Source: Ignavibacteriota bacterium (GTDB taxonomy: Bacteria > Bacteroidota > Ignavibacteria > UBA10030). Taken from it: 64,000 nt of DNA. The stretch covers positions 276,402 through 340,401 of the forward strand of contig PMZI01000023.1 in NCBI GenBank assembly GCA_003170475.1, read 5' to 3'. Position numbers and translations under genes: made by a program. Shown one piece after another: positions 28,229 through 37,754 of this stretch; position 1 is the stretch's first letter, and each line of letters begins with the position of its first letter. The notes below the pieces were generated by a model. The model made no database searches and was not told the origin of the DNA. It saw only the letters and a list, made by a program, of their open reading frames with translations.

Positions 28229-29167
28229 ATGGTAACGACAGTTACACTGAATCCCATGCTCGATAAAACGATTTACGTCGATCGGGTGGAGCGTGGAGCG
28301 ATTCATCGTGCCTCCAAGATGGAGATGGTCGCCGGGGGGAAGGGGATCAATGTGTCGCGCCAGCTCAAGCATTTGGGAATCAAGACCGTCGCGACAGGAT
28401 TCCTGGGGGGCGAAGTTGGTTCCATCGTGTCGCGATTGTTGAAAGAAGAATCGATTGAGCAGGACTTCGTTCGCACGGAGGCTGCGACACGAGAGGGATT
28501 TACGCACCTTGAGCCCGATGGGACCTGGACAGCTCTATTTGAACCGGCACTCCCCGTTGAGCAATCGGCTGTTCATGAATTGAACAAGAAGATTACCGAG
28601 CTTGCCTCGAAGAGCACCTGGATTGTCTGTGGCGGAAGTTCTCCGGGGAATGAAGCGGATGATATTTTTCATGAAGCACTGCTTCTTGCGCACCGGATCG
28701 GTATCTCGAGTGTGCTCGATTCTTACGGTCGCGCGTTTGAGCTGGGACTCAAGGCGCAGCCCACCGTGGTAAAACCGAATAAGCGGGAATTTGAGATGAC
28801 GTTTCACCAATCGCTGACGACGGAAGCAGAGCATGTCCACGCGGTCCGATTTCTGCTCGAACAAGGCGCTCGGTACAGCATTCTCACCGACGGCGGAAAC
28901 GCGTTCTATGCCGGCATTCAAGGACACTTCTGGAAAGTCACGCCGCCCCAGACGAAGACGGTAAATCCCACTGGGTCAGGAGACGCTCTCGTGGCCGGCA
29001 TCCTGTATGGATTTCATCAGGGTTGGAAGTTCGAAAGGTGCCTGATTTTTGGCGCGGCAACGGGGGCAGCAAATGCAAGCATGTGGGGGGTCGCAAACTC
29101 AAGTCTGCCAGAAATCTTAACTCTTGAAGCAAATGTCAGGATCCAACGAGTGAGCGTGAAAATATGA
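28229..29167 (+). CDS. 1-phosphofructokinase / tagatose-6-phosphate kinase-like PfkB kinase
   Basis: VTLNPMLDKTIYVD, MVAGGKGINVSRQLKHLG, VNPTGSGDALVAG. Confidence 0.88.
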   Translation: MVTTVTLNPMLDKTIYVDRVERGAIHRASKMEMVAGGKGINVSRQLKHLGIKTVATGFLGGEVGSIVSRLLKEESIEQDFVRTEAATREGFTHLEPDGTWTALFEPALPVEQSAVHELNKKITELASKSTWIVCGGSSPGNEADDIFHEALLLAHRIGISSVLDSYGRAFELGLKAQPTVVKPNKREFEMTFHQSLTTEAEHVHAVRFLLEQGARYSILTDGGNAFYAGIQGHFWKVTPPQTKTVNPTGSGDALVAGILYGFHQGWKFERCLIFGAATGAANASMWGVANSSLPEILTLEANVRIQRVSVKI

Positions 29168-30195
29168 ACAGAAGATTAGAACAAGCCTTGGAGTGTGAAC
29201 GCCCCGATCGCATTCCGTTCTTGCCCGCGATCTACGAACACAAAGCCTGGTTTATCGGCGAAACACCTTCAGCTGTGTGTCGGGATCCGCACCTCCTCAC
29301 CAAGGCCCTTCTCGCTGAGTATGAGCGTGTTCAGCCGGACGCGCTGACGATCGGGATTGATGTGTATAATGTGGAGGCAGAGGCGATCGGATGCAAGGTG
29401 ATCTACTACGAAGGAGAAAACACGTCGGTTCCTGCAATAGCGCCCGAAAGCGTGGTGTTTCGGGGCTCAGAGGAAGTCGTATCTCTCAAGATGCCTGATC
29501 CCCAAAAAGACGGTAGAATGCCGTTGAATCTCGAGGTTGCTCGAAACATCATGAAGGTTCTTGGCAAGGAGATTCCGATCCGCGCTGCCCTCTCGGGTCC
29601 ATTTTCACTCGCGGCGCACTTGACCGGACTGGAGAATCTCTTCATGCTTGTGTTCACCCGGCCCAATCTGGTCCACGAGCTTCTTGATTTTGCCAGCGAA
29701 GTGATCAAGCGATATGGCCAAGCCTTCATTGAACTTGGCTGCGGCGTTGTGGTTTTTGATTCCCAGTCTTCCACTGAGCTTCTTTCGCCACTTGTGTACC
29801 GTGAATTTGTCCTCCCAAGAACTCGAGAGTTGATTGAATACTTCCACCAGCAGGGTGTCCGGAACGTTCCTCTGATTATTGGAGGGAATACGACGAAAAT
29901 GCTGGATGAATATCTCGAGACCGGGGCCAACAACGTGCTGTGCGATGCAAGAGCTGATGTGACGGAGTTTCTGCACAAGTGTTCCGCCGCCCGGAGAGCA
30001 TTCAGGCGGAACATGGATTCCACCGATTTTCTGACGCTCTCTTCTGAAGATATCTACCACCGCACAGTCGACTGTCTGAAGGAATCGAACGGCTATCCCG
30101 GCTTCATTCTTGGCACGGTGATACTACCGTATGGAACGCCGATGACGGCTCTTGATGCAGTTCGGAGCGCACTTCAGGAATACAAACATTTGTGA
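29164..30195 (+). CDS. Uroporphyrinogen decarboxylase-family protein (MtaA/MtbA/CmuA superfamily), probable corrinoid methyltransferase partner
   Basis: RRLEQALECERPDRIPFLPAIYEH, ALSGPFSLAAHL, VFDSQSSTELLSPLVYREFVLP, GGNTTKMLDEYLETGANNV; directly upstream of corrinoid protein. Confidence 0.8.
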   Translation: MNRRLEQALECERPDRIPFLPAIYEHKAWFIGETPSAVCRDPHLLTKALLAEYERVQPDALTIGIDVYNVEAEAIGCKVIYYEGENTSVPAIAPESVVFRGSEEVVSLKMPDPQKDGRMPLNLEVARNIMKVLGKEIPIRAALSGPFSLAAHLTGLENLFMLVFTRPNLVHELLDFASEVIKRYGQAFIELGCGVVVFDSQSSTELLSPLVYREFVLPRTRELIEYFHQQGVRNVPLIIGGNTTKMLDEYLETGANNVLCDARADVTEFLHKCSAARRAFRRNMDSTDFLTLSSEDIYHRTVDCLKESNGYPGFILGTVILPYGTPMTALDAVRSALQEYKHL

Positions 30196-30211
30196 GACGG
30201 ACCGGGGCATT

Positions 30212-30853
30212 ATGAAAGAATTGCTTGATCTTTCCCAGCTTATAGAACAGGGACAATCACAAAAAGCGTTGACCCTGACACAGCAATTGGTGAATTCGGG
30301 ACTCCCCTCGCAAACCATTCTCAATGATGGATTGATTGCCGGAATGGCGGTGGTTGGAGAGAAAATGCGGAATGGCGACATGTACTTGCCTGAAGTTTTG
30401 CAGTCTGCCGGGGCGATGAAAGCTTCACTGGCGATACTTAAACCACTTCTTGCCCTTGAGGGAACAAAATCGCGGGGAAAGATCCTCATTGGTACGGTGA
30501 AGGGGGATATGCACGACATAGGAAAGAACCTCGTCAGCATCATGTTGCAAGGGGCGGGATTTGAGATCGTTGACATCGGCTGCAACGCGGATCCTCAGAG
30601 ATTTGTATCGGCCATTGCGGAACACGCCCCGGAGATCGTCGGACTATCGGCAATGTTGACAACGACGATGCTGAATATGAAAACGACGATCGATGCCATT
30701 GCGGGGGCAGGGCTTCGATCAAAGGTAAAAATTATTATCGGCGGGGCTCCCGTCAGTCAAAAATTCGCAGACGAGATTGGCGCAGACGGCTATTCACGCG
30801 ATGCCGTCCTTGCTGTTGACAAAGTAAAACAATTCATGGACCGCACCTCTTAA
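30212..30853 (+). CDS. Corrinoid protein, MtaC/MtbC-type methyl carrier
   Basis: GTVKGDMHDIGKNLVSIMLQGAGFEIVDIG (DxHxxG cobalamin motif), helical N-terminal cap domain. Start refined from 30152. Confidence 0.9.
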   Translation: MKELLDLSQLIEQGQSQKALTLTQQLVNSGLPSQTILNDGLIAGMAVVGEKMRNGDMYLPEVLQSAGAMKASLAILKPLLALEGTKSRGKILIGTVKGDMHDIGKNLVSIMLQGAGFEIVDIGCNADPQRFVSAIAEHAPEIVGLSAMLTTTMLNMKTTIDAIAGAGLRSKVKIIIGGAPVSQKFADEIGADGYSRDAVLAVDKVKQFMDRTS

Positions 30854-30876
30854 CCAAGACAGATGGAACTCAGCAG

Positions 30877-32250
30877 ATGAAGAAGACGTTCAAGACGCTC
30901 GCAATTCCCGATCCACAACAACTGATGTTTGGTCGAACCCCCAATCCCATGACCTGTGGCTTTGGGCTCACGCTGGGAAACGGTCAGGTTTTTCCTGAGC
31001 TAAACTTCACACTTCCAACCATGGCGTTGGAACAGACAAACTGGCCTGCCGTCGTTGCCCAGTATGAGGAAATAGGATCAATCATCGAACGGGCTGCAGC
31101 AAGACTGAAACCACCGGGTTTGATGGCGGAGTTTGAGCTTCTTCCTCCGATGACAGAACATCCATCGTGGGGGGCGGAGCTGACATCGGTGCTTCTCAAG
31201 CATCTTGATCAACTGCACAAGGATACCGGTATTCCATGCGCCTTGCGTGTTACCCCGACGGACATCAGAGATGTCACAAAACCCCCGGAGCTGAGGTCCG
31301 GAAAACCACTCGAACTCTTGCTGCAATCCTTCGAACAGTGCGCAGCGGCAGGAGCTCATGTGCTCTCAATCGAATCAGTAGGTGGAAAAGAAGTCCACGA
31401 TGAAGCCCTGCTGTATGGAGATATCGAAGGGGTGATTTTTGCGCTCGGTGTGCTCGCGTCACGGGATATGGAATTTCTTTGGGAGAGAATCATCGCTACG
31501 TGTTCGAAGCACAAGGTTGTGCCGGGGGGCGATTCGGCCTGTGGTTTTGCCAACACGGCGATGCAACTCGCTGGACAAGGAATGCTCCCGGAAGTCCTCG
31601 CCTCCGTTGTTCGCGCTGCGAGTTCCGTTCGCAGCCTTGTCGCATATGAATGCGGTGCCTACGGACCATCGAAGGACTGTGCGTATGAGGGTCCGGTGAT
31701 CAAGGCAATCACGGGGGCACCGATTGCCATGGAAGGAAAATCGGCAAGTTGTGCGCACTTCAGCCCGGTAGGAAACGTCGCAGCCGCGATGTGCGATTTG
31801 TGGAGCAACGAATCCGTGCAAAACGTGAGATTGCTCTCCGGCCCCGCGCCTGAAGCATATTTCGAATTGCTCGTCTATGACTGCCGTCTCTTCAATCAGG
31901 CCCTGGAGACAAAAACAGAAAACGTCTACCAGAATCTTCTCGTCTCATCCGATATCCATTTGAGTCCTCAGGCATATGTGTTGTCGCCGCAATCGACGTC
32001 ACGGATCGCTTCGGCCATTGTGCGGGAGTCAGGCCACTACGCCCAAACGCTTGCGGCAGCCAGAGAGGCAGCAACTCTCCTACGAGAAGGAGTTCAACGA
32101 AAAGAGCTGCAATTGAACCCGCGAGAAACCGAATGGCTGGAGAGAATCACGCGGGAGTTGAACGCTCTTCCTTCCGATGAGCAACAGATGATTGTGACGA
32201 TGCAGGACCGGTACGGCCACCTTTTTGCAGCTAATAGCTATGGCTTGTGA
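30877..32250 (+). CDS. mtaB: MtaB-type methanol:corrinoid methyltransferase
   Basis: MFGRTPNPMTCGFGLTLGNGQVFPELNFTLP, SIESVGGKEVHDEAL, GGDSACGFANTAMQLA, KDCAYEGPVIKAITGAPIAMEGKSASCAHFSPVGN, LWSNESVQNVRLL match recalled MtaB family sequence including E/C/C metal-site regions. Confidence 0.82.
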   Translation: MKKTFKTLAIPDPQQLMFGRTPNPMTCGFGLTLGNGQVFPELNFTLPTMALEQTNWPAVVAQYEEIGSIIERAAARLKPPGLMAEFELLPPMTEHPSWGAELTSVLLKHLDQLHKDTGIPCALRVTPTDIRDVTKPPELRSGKPLELLLQSFEQCAAAGAHVLSIESVGGKEVHDEALLYGDIEGVIFALGVLASRDMEFLWERIIATCSKHKVVPGGDSACGFANTAMQLAGQGMLPEVLASVVRAASSVRSLVAYECGAYGPSKDCAYEGPVIKAITGAPIAMEGKSASCAHFSPVGNVAAAMCDLWSNESVQNVRLLSGPAPEAYFELLVYDCRLFNQALETKTENVYQNLLVSSDIHLSPQAYVLSPQSTSRIASAIVRESGHYAQTLAAAREAATLLREGVQRKELQLNPRETEWLERITRELNALPSDEQQMIVTMQDRYGHLFAANSYGL

Positions 32251-32337
32251 ACAAGAAATGTCAGTTTGAGAGTACTGTTCCCGTATGCAATTACGTAAAT
32301 TCTTCTCACCCCAGAACTCATAGCGCAAAGGAATACC

Positions 32338-34671
32338 ATGCCAACGATTTTTGATCTACTGACTCAGACAAAGACTATCCACACCACCGCCTCGCCTCTC
32401 AAGGTCGAGCAGACGGTCGCTCAGGAATTGAAGACCCTGATCGGCGGCCGGGTAGACATCAAACAAGTCGCGGGATTGAACGCGCCTTCCGGAACGGTAA
32501 GGCTTGCCGTCGTCCCGGAGAAATCCAAGTGGCGGTCAATCCATCCGTCTCTTGATGGGGCGAAGGATTGGATGATGGTGAGAGTGAAGAATGGGGGTGG
32601 GGTCGAGATCCTTGCGTCACGTCCACACTTGCTCTTCTACCTTTTCGCTCAACTGACGGAGAATTGGAAGGGAGAAGGCATCGAGAAGTTCACGGATGGC
32701 AGGATTCTTCATCCATCCTTCCGCAATCTTCGTCCGGTCTACGATCTCTTCCTCACGCAGCATGCACGAACGGTGCGCAATTTCGATCGTGAAGAACACA
32801 TTCGCAACCTGGCCCGCCTGGGTTTCTCGCATGCAGAAGTCAACGGACTGGCGTTCGCCGTTCCGTTTGAGCGCGGTCCCCAGGGGGAACTGCTCCATCG
32901 GTTCTATACGTACTGCCCGTCCCTGGATCAATTCGTCTCCAGCCGTCTGAACAAAGGCACCTATGATGACGACTACTTGCAGGCGAACATGAACTTCCTG
33001 AAGACCAATGCCGCCCTTGCTCAGAAATATGGGCTTGAACCCGGTATGGTGTGCTTTGAGCCGCGGTCCGTCCCTGACAACCTGCTAGAGAAATATCCCA
33101 TGCTGCGTGGTGCCCGCGTCGATCATCCGATTCGAAGCTGGCATCCACGGTACAATCTCTCTATTGCGCATCCGGTGGTACGGGAGCACTATGCAGAGAT
33201 GATGGAGAAAATCCTTCGGGAAGTGCCGAGCCTCGGGTACATCTCCATCTGGTCGAATGACAGCGGCGCCGGGTTTGAATACACGAGTTCACTATATGTG
33301 GGGCGCAACGGCGGCGGCTATGTCATTCGCGAATGGAAAGGCGATACTGAAATTGCAGAATCGGCCGCCAATAACCTGATGCGTTTCCAACGGCTCCTTC
33401 GGGACGCCGGCCGAAAAGTCAATCCAAAATTCCGCTCCCTGATACGGCTGGAACCCTTCTGGGCGGAACATGAATACATTTGGAAGCAACTGGAAGAAGG
33501 CCTTGATGTTGAAGTGTCGTCGTTGTTGACGAAGGGCTGGGGACTGGCGTACAAACATCCAAAGTATAAAGAGGCCAGGGAAATTCACGGCACTGCGCTG
33601 CACAACAAATTTGTTGACGCTGAAAAGCCGGTTCTTGAAGAACTTCGGCAGAAGAAATCAGAAGCCGATGTCTATTTCAATCCTGGCATTATCTGGAACC
33701 ACGAACCACTCATCGGCGTTCCCTTCCCGCAACTCGTCTATGACAAGCTGGCGGATATGTACAAGCAGGGCGTAACAACCCCCTGCTACAATGGGAGTGC
33801 AACGCCTCAATCGTTCGCACCCTACAACATTAACCAGGAAGTAGTGCGGGCCTTTCAGGGTGACAGCGCATTGAACCTTGAGGCCTTTCTCCACAAAAAG
33901 GCGGCAGAGTGGATTGGCGAACCCCTTGCCGCTGATCTGGTGAAAGTCTGGAACCACTCGGATGAGGCCTACCGGTCATTTCCAATCCCCATCTGGATCT
34001 ATTCCTCATGGGGAAACTGGTATCGTCTCCCGACTCGACCTATCGTTCCAAACGTCGAGGCGATTTCGGAAAAGGATCGCGACTATTACGAAACATTCCT
34101 GCTGGCGACATCTCACAACCGATGCAGGGTAGACTTCCGGTATGACGTGGGATTCGATCTCGTCGACCCTGCTCATGCATTGCATTGCGTGAAACTGATC
34201 GATCGTGACCTTTTCCCGCACATGGAAGCAGCATTGAAACTGCTTCGCCACATGAAAGACCGAGCGACAACGGACGCAGCGCTCGCCTGCATTACGGACG
34301 TGACGGATAGAATGCTGGGATTGTACTGCTGGTATCGAACGCAACGCAATGTGGCAGCATGGGTGGCAGGGGTGCACGGCTATCTGGAATCGAAAGATAA
34401 GAAAGTCAGAAAAGAATGCCGGAAACTCCTGAAAGAGATGGTGCTGGATGAAATCGAAAACACGAAACAGTTGCTGGAACTCTGGGAAACGTCCAAGACC
34501 AATTGGATGATTCTTTCTGCGGTGGGCGAGACAACGTTTATCTACTACGACAATTTTGGCGAGCAGTTGAAGCGGAAGATCGCCCTGATGAAGGGACATG
34601 AGAACGATGAGCCGTATGTAGATCCGAACTTTCAATGGCGTGTGCCGGGATTCACTGATAGGAAGGCATAA
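32338..34671 (+). CDS. Large cytoplasmic glycosidase-like protein (GH20/GH67/GH84-like N-terminal domain plus probable TIM barrel), family uncertain
   Basis: N-terminal alpha/beta domain then DREEHIRNLARLGFSHAEVNGL, GYISIWSNDSGAGFEYTSSLY; no signal peptide. Confidence 0.45.
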   Translation: MPTIFDLLTQTKTIHTTASPLKVEQTVAQELKTLIGGRVDIKQVAGLNAPSGTVRLAVVPEKSKWRSIHPSLDGAKDWMMVRVKNGGGVEILASRPHLLFYLFAQLTENWKGEGIEKFTDGRILHPSFRNLRPVYDLFLTQHARTVRNFDREEHIRNLARLGFSHAEVNGLAFAVPFERGPQGELLHRFYTYCPSLDQFVSSRLNKGTYDDDYLQANMNFLKTNAALAQKYGLEPGMVCFEPRSVPDNLLEKYPMLRGARVDHPIRSWHPRYNLSIAHPVVREHYAEMMEKILREVPSLGYISIWSNDSGAGFEYTSSLYVGRNGGGYVIREWKGDTEIAESAANNLMRFQRLLRDAGRKVNPKFRSLIRLEPFWAEHEYIWKQLEEGLDVEVSSLLTKGWGLAYKHPKYKEAREIHGTALHNKFVDAEKPVLEELRQKKSEADVYFNPGIIWNHEPLIGVPFPQLVYDKLADMYKQGVTTPCYNGSATPQSFAPYNINQEVVRAFQGDSALNLEAFLHKKAAEWIGEPLAADLVKVWNHSDEAYRSFPIPIWIYSSWGNWYRLPTRPIVPNVEAISEKDRDYYETFLLATSHNRCRVDFRYDVGFDLVDPAHALHCVKLIDRDLFPHMEAALKLLRHMKDRATTDAALACITDVTDRMLGLYCWYRTQRNVAAWVAGVHGYLESKDKKVRKECRKLLKEMVLDEIENTKQLLELWETSKTNWMILSAVGETTFIYYDNFGEQLKRKIALMKGHENDEPYVDPNFQWRVPGFTDRKA

Positions 34672-34700
34672 AAGGAGGTGTCCTGATCGACCGCCCTGGT

Positions 34701-35861
34701 ATGGTATTGCCGAAGAAAATTATTCTAGCGCCAGATTCATTCAAGAGCTCCCTGACTGCTCACGAGGCAGCTTCTGCTATGGAGCAGGGAGTGTTGCAAT
34801 TGCTTCCGGATGCTCACGTCATCAAGCATCCCGTCTCTGACGGCGGTGAAGGGCTGGTGAGTGTTGTCACCCCGGCGCTGGGTGGTTGCATTGTGACAAC
34901 GAATGTTGCAGGACCATTACCGGGTCAGCGCGTTGATGCTCGATGGGGCCTGTCTTCAGATGGATCGTTGGCTATTATCGAGATGGCAGAAGCGGCGGGA
35001 TTGAGTCTCGTTCCTATCGATCGACGTGATCCAAAAATCACAACGACCTATGGAGTCGGAGAGCTTATCCGGGCCGCTCTGGATGCAGGAGTTTCTTCTA
35101 TTCTGATTGGAATCGGCGGGAGCGCCACCAACGACGCCGGTGCCGGGATGGCAGAGGCACTCGGTGTCAAATTTTTCAATGCAAGCGGGAAGTCGTTGGA
35201 TCGCGGCGGAGCAGCCCTTGTTGACATTGTGTCTGTTGATGATCAGGGAAAAGATGCGCGCTTGGACAACGTTGAAATTCTGGTCGCGTGTGATGTCCAG
35301 AATACGCTATGCGGCATTGAGGGAGCATCCGCGGTGTATGGTCCGCAAAAAGGGGCAAGGCTGTCCGATGTCTCTCTATTGGACAAAGCACTTCTTCGAT
35401 TCGGCAAAACGGTTCAGACCGATCTCGGTATGGATGTGCTGAATCTCCCCGGAGGCGGCGCGGCCGGAGGCATGGGAGCCGGACTGGTTGCATTTTGCGG
35501 CGCGACATTGAAGCGAGGGATTGATCTTGTATTGCAGCTCACCGGATTTGATGATTGCCTTCAGGGCGCAGATTTTGTTATTACGGGCGAGGGTAGAATT
35601 GACCGACAGGTAAGATTCGGGAAGGCGTTATCGGGCGTTGTCGAGCAGGCGAGACGCAGCAACATTCCGGTGGCAGCCGTTGTCGGCTCCATCGAAGGAT
35701 CCCGCGAGTCTTTTTTAAATGACGGTTTTCTGGATGACCTTGAACCGCTTGTCGATGCCCATACTTCGATCGAAGAAGCAATGCGCAACGCTCAGACGCT
35801 CATTGCCGAGAGAACCAAACTGTTGATTCAACGGTATTTAAGTCGTAAGTACAACGATTGA
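34701..35861 (+). CDS. Glycerate 2-kinase (GarK/GlxK family)
   Basis: KIILAPDSFKSSLTAHEAASAMEQG, VSDGGEGLV, IGIGGSATNDAGAGMAEALG, GGAAGGMGAGL. Confidence 0.93.
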   Translation: MVLPKKIILAPDSFKSSLTAHEAASAMEQGVLQLLPDAHVIKHPVSDGGEGLVSVVTPALGGCIVTTNVAGPLPGQRVDARWGLSSDGSLAIIEMAEAAGLSLVPIDRRDPKITTTYGVGELIRAALDAGVSSILIGIGGSATNDAGAGMAEALGVKFFNASGKSLDRGGAALVDIVSVDDQGKDARLDNVEILVACDVQNTLCGIEGASAVYGPQKGARLSDVSLLDKALLRFGKTVQTDLGMDVLNLPGGGAAGGMGAGLVAFCGATLKRGIDLVLQLTGFDDCLQGADFVITGEGRIDRQVRFGKALSGVVEQARRSNIPVAAVVGSIEGSRESFLNDGFLDDLEPLVDAHTSIEEAMRNAQTLIAERTKLLIQRYLSRKYND

Positions 35862-35910
35862 GCGGCTTTTTGTCCTGGAACGAAGAGGGGGGAGTACTTA
35901 CACTCACCGT

Positions 35911-36828
35911 ATGAAGAAACCATCTCGGTTGGTTGATACGCTTGCTGTTGGTTTTCTTGCGCTGGTATGGGGGTTCGCGTGGCCTGTAGCCAAAATTGGC
36001 CTGCGCGATTGTGATCCCTTTTTGCTTGCCAGCCTTCGTAGTATCGTTGGAGGCATTTTTCTGTTCTTTTGGCGGCTCCGTAAGTCCGATAAAGAACAAT
36101 TCACACGACGCACACTCTGGGTGTCATTCGTTGCCGGGACATGTTGGGTAGGAATCCCCATGGCTTTCACGTCGTGGGCTCTCCTCTACATCAACGTTGG
36201 CCTTGGCTCTATTCTTCAAAGCACAACCCCATTTTTCGTGGCAATCAGTGCCTATTTTCTGCTCGATGAGAAACAGTTCTCATTCGCCAAAATCGCAGGC
36301 CTTGTGCTAGGATTTCTTGGAATCGTTGCTCTTTTTTCGGACAAGCCGATCACGGACATTACCAGCCTGACCGTTCTCGCAGCGCTTGCTGTCCTGATCC
36401 CTTCGGTACTAAACGGCTATGGTCAGGTGTACGCTCGCAAGCACTTCCACGGGAATGACCAGTTTGGATTTATGACAGTCATTTTGATTATCGCGGGACT
36501 TGAATCGCTGCCTTTCAGCTTTCTCAACGGTATGCCGAAAGTCACCCCGACCGTCGATCTGGTCTTTGCCGTTCTCTATTTGGGAATTGTCGCTTCAGCG
36601 ATTCCATTTGCAGTGTACTTTGCGCTTCTTGTTCGTGTCGATGTTGTCATTCTTTCCATGGTGGGGTACGTTATTCCGGTCGTCGCTGTCGCGTCGGGCA
36701 TGATTTTGTTTGGTGAACGAATGTCCCCACCGGAAATGGCTGGGTCCATTATGGTCATTGTCGGCGTTGTCTTAGCCACGCAATATGATCTTGTGAAGTC
36801 TAAATTCCTGTCCCGGCAAACCTCGTAA
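35911..36828 (+). CDS. EamA/DMT-family transporter
   Basis: About 10 hydrophobic segments; FLALVWGFAWPVAKIGL; PVVAVASGMILFGERMSPPEMAGSIMVIVGV. Confidence 0.9.
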   Translation: MKKPSRLVDTLAVGFLALVWGFAWPVAKIGLRDCDPFLLASLRSIVGGIFLFFWRLRKSDKEQFTRRTLWVSFVAGTCWVGIPMAFTSWALLYINVGLGSILQSTTPFFVAISAYFLLDEKQFSFAKIAGLVLGFLGIVALFSDKPITDITSLTVLAALAVLIPSVLNGYGQVYARKHFHGNDQFGFMTVILIIAGLESLPFSFLNGMPKVTPTVDLVFAVLYLGIVASAIPFAVYFALLVRVDVVILSMVGYVIPVVAVASGMILFGERMSPPEMAGSIMVIVGVVLATQYDLVKSKFLSRQTS

Positions 36829-36839
36829 AGGGATCTCTC

Positions 36840-37751
36840 ATGATTCGCATTGGTCTGGTTGACCTCGATACATCCCATCCAAAAGCCTTCACGAAAATCT
36901 TGAACGGAATGCCCGGTGTAAAAGTGAATGCTCTTTGGGACGGCCGCGACGTGTGGCCGGAGGGATATGATGATCAGTTCGCTCGAGAAAATGACATTCC
37001 CCATGTTTGCAAGAAGCTCGAAGACATGCTCGAGCACGTGGATGCGGTGATGATCCACGGGGTGAACTGGGATAAACATGTTGACCGGGCGTATCCATTC
37101 CTCGAAGCAAAGAAACCGGTTTTGATTGATAAGCCGATGGTCGGGAAGGTGCGGGACATCTACGCCCTTCTCGAACTGCACGTAACTCACGGCACGCCGG
37201 TGTTCGGAGGATCTGCGCTGCGGTATGCACAGGAGATTCCTCTGCTTCGGTCGCAGGCGGACCGCATCGGGGAAGTATCGACCGTCGTTGCTACCGGGCC
37301 CGGCGACTTTTTCAGCTACGGAATTCATACAACAGAACTTGCGCAAGGAATGATCGGTACGGGCGCGAACTATGTCGAGTACGTCGCTGAGAACAAATCA
37401 TCCTTTGTCGCCGTCACCTATCACAATGGATTTGTGCTGATGTTGCAGCTCCAGCAGCCTTTTCACGAGTGGTCGATGTGTTTGTATTCTGCAACGGGTA
37501 TGCATACCGTGCGAATTGATCCCAGCCATATGTATGAGGCGTTTCTGCAACACTTCATCGACATGGTAAATGGAAAGGAAATACCTTTCACGCTCGAAGC
37601 ACCGCTGGAGGCGGTGAAAATCCACATTGCAGCGAAATTGTCCCGGCAACACGGCGGAAAAATATATCTTTCGGAAATTCCTGCCGAAGAAGGGTTCGAT
37701 GGGGCGGCCTATGCGGCAGAATATGCAGCAGCGAAACGAAGAGGTGCGTGA
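36840..37751 (+). CDS. Gfo/Idh/MocA-like oxidoreductase
   Basis: Rossmann-like N-terminus MIRIGLVDLDTSHPKAF, VMIHGVNWDKHVDRAYPFLEAKKPVLIDKPMVG. Confidence 0.75.
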   Translation: MIRIGLVDLDTSHPKAFTKILNGMPGVKVNALWDGRDVWPEGYDDQFARENDIPHVCKKLEDMLEHVDAVMIHGVNWDKHVDRAYPFLEAKKPVLIDKPMVGKVRDIYALLELHVTHGTPVFGGSALRYAQEIPLLRSQADRIGEVSTVVATGPGDFFSYGIHTTELAQGMIGTGANYVEYVAENKSSFVAVTYHNGFVLMLQLQQPFHEWSMCLYSATGMHTVRIDPSHMYEAFLQHFIDMVNGKEIPFTLEAPLEAVKIHIAAKLSRQHGGKIYLSEIPAEEGFDGAAYAAEYAAAKRRGA

Positions 37752-37754
37752 TTT

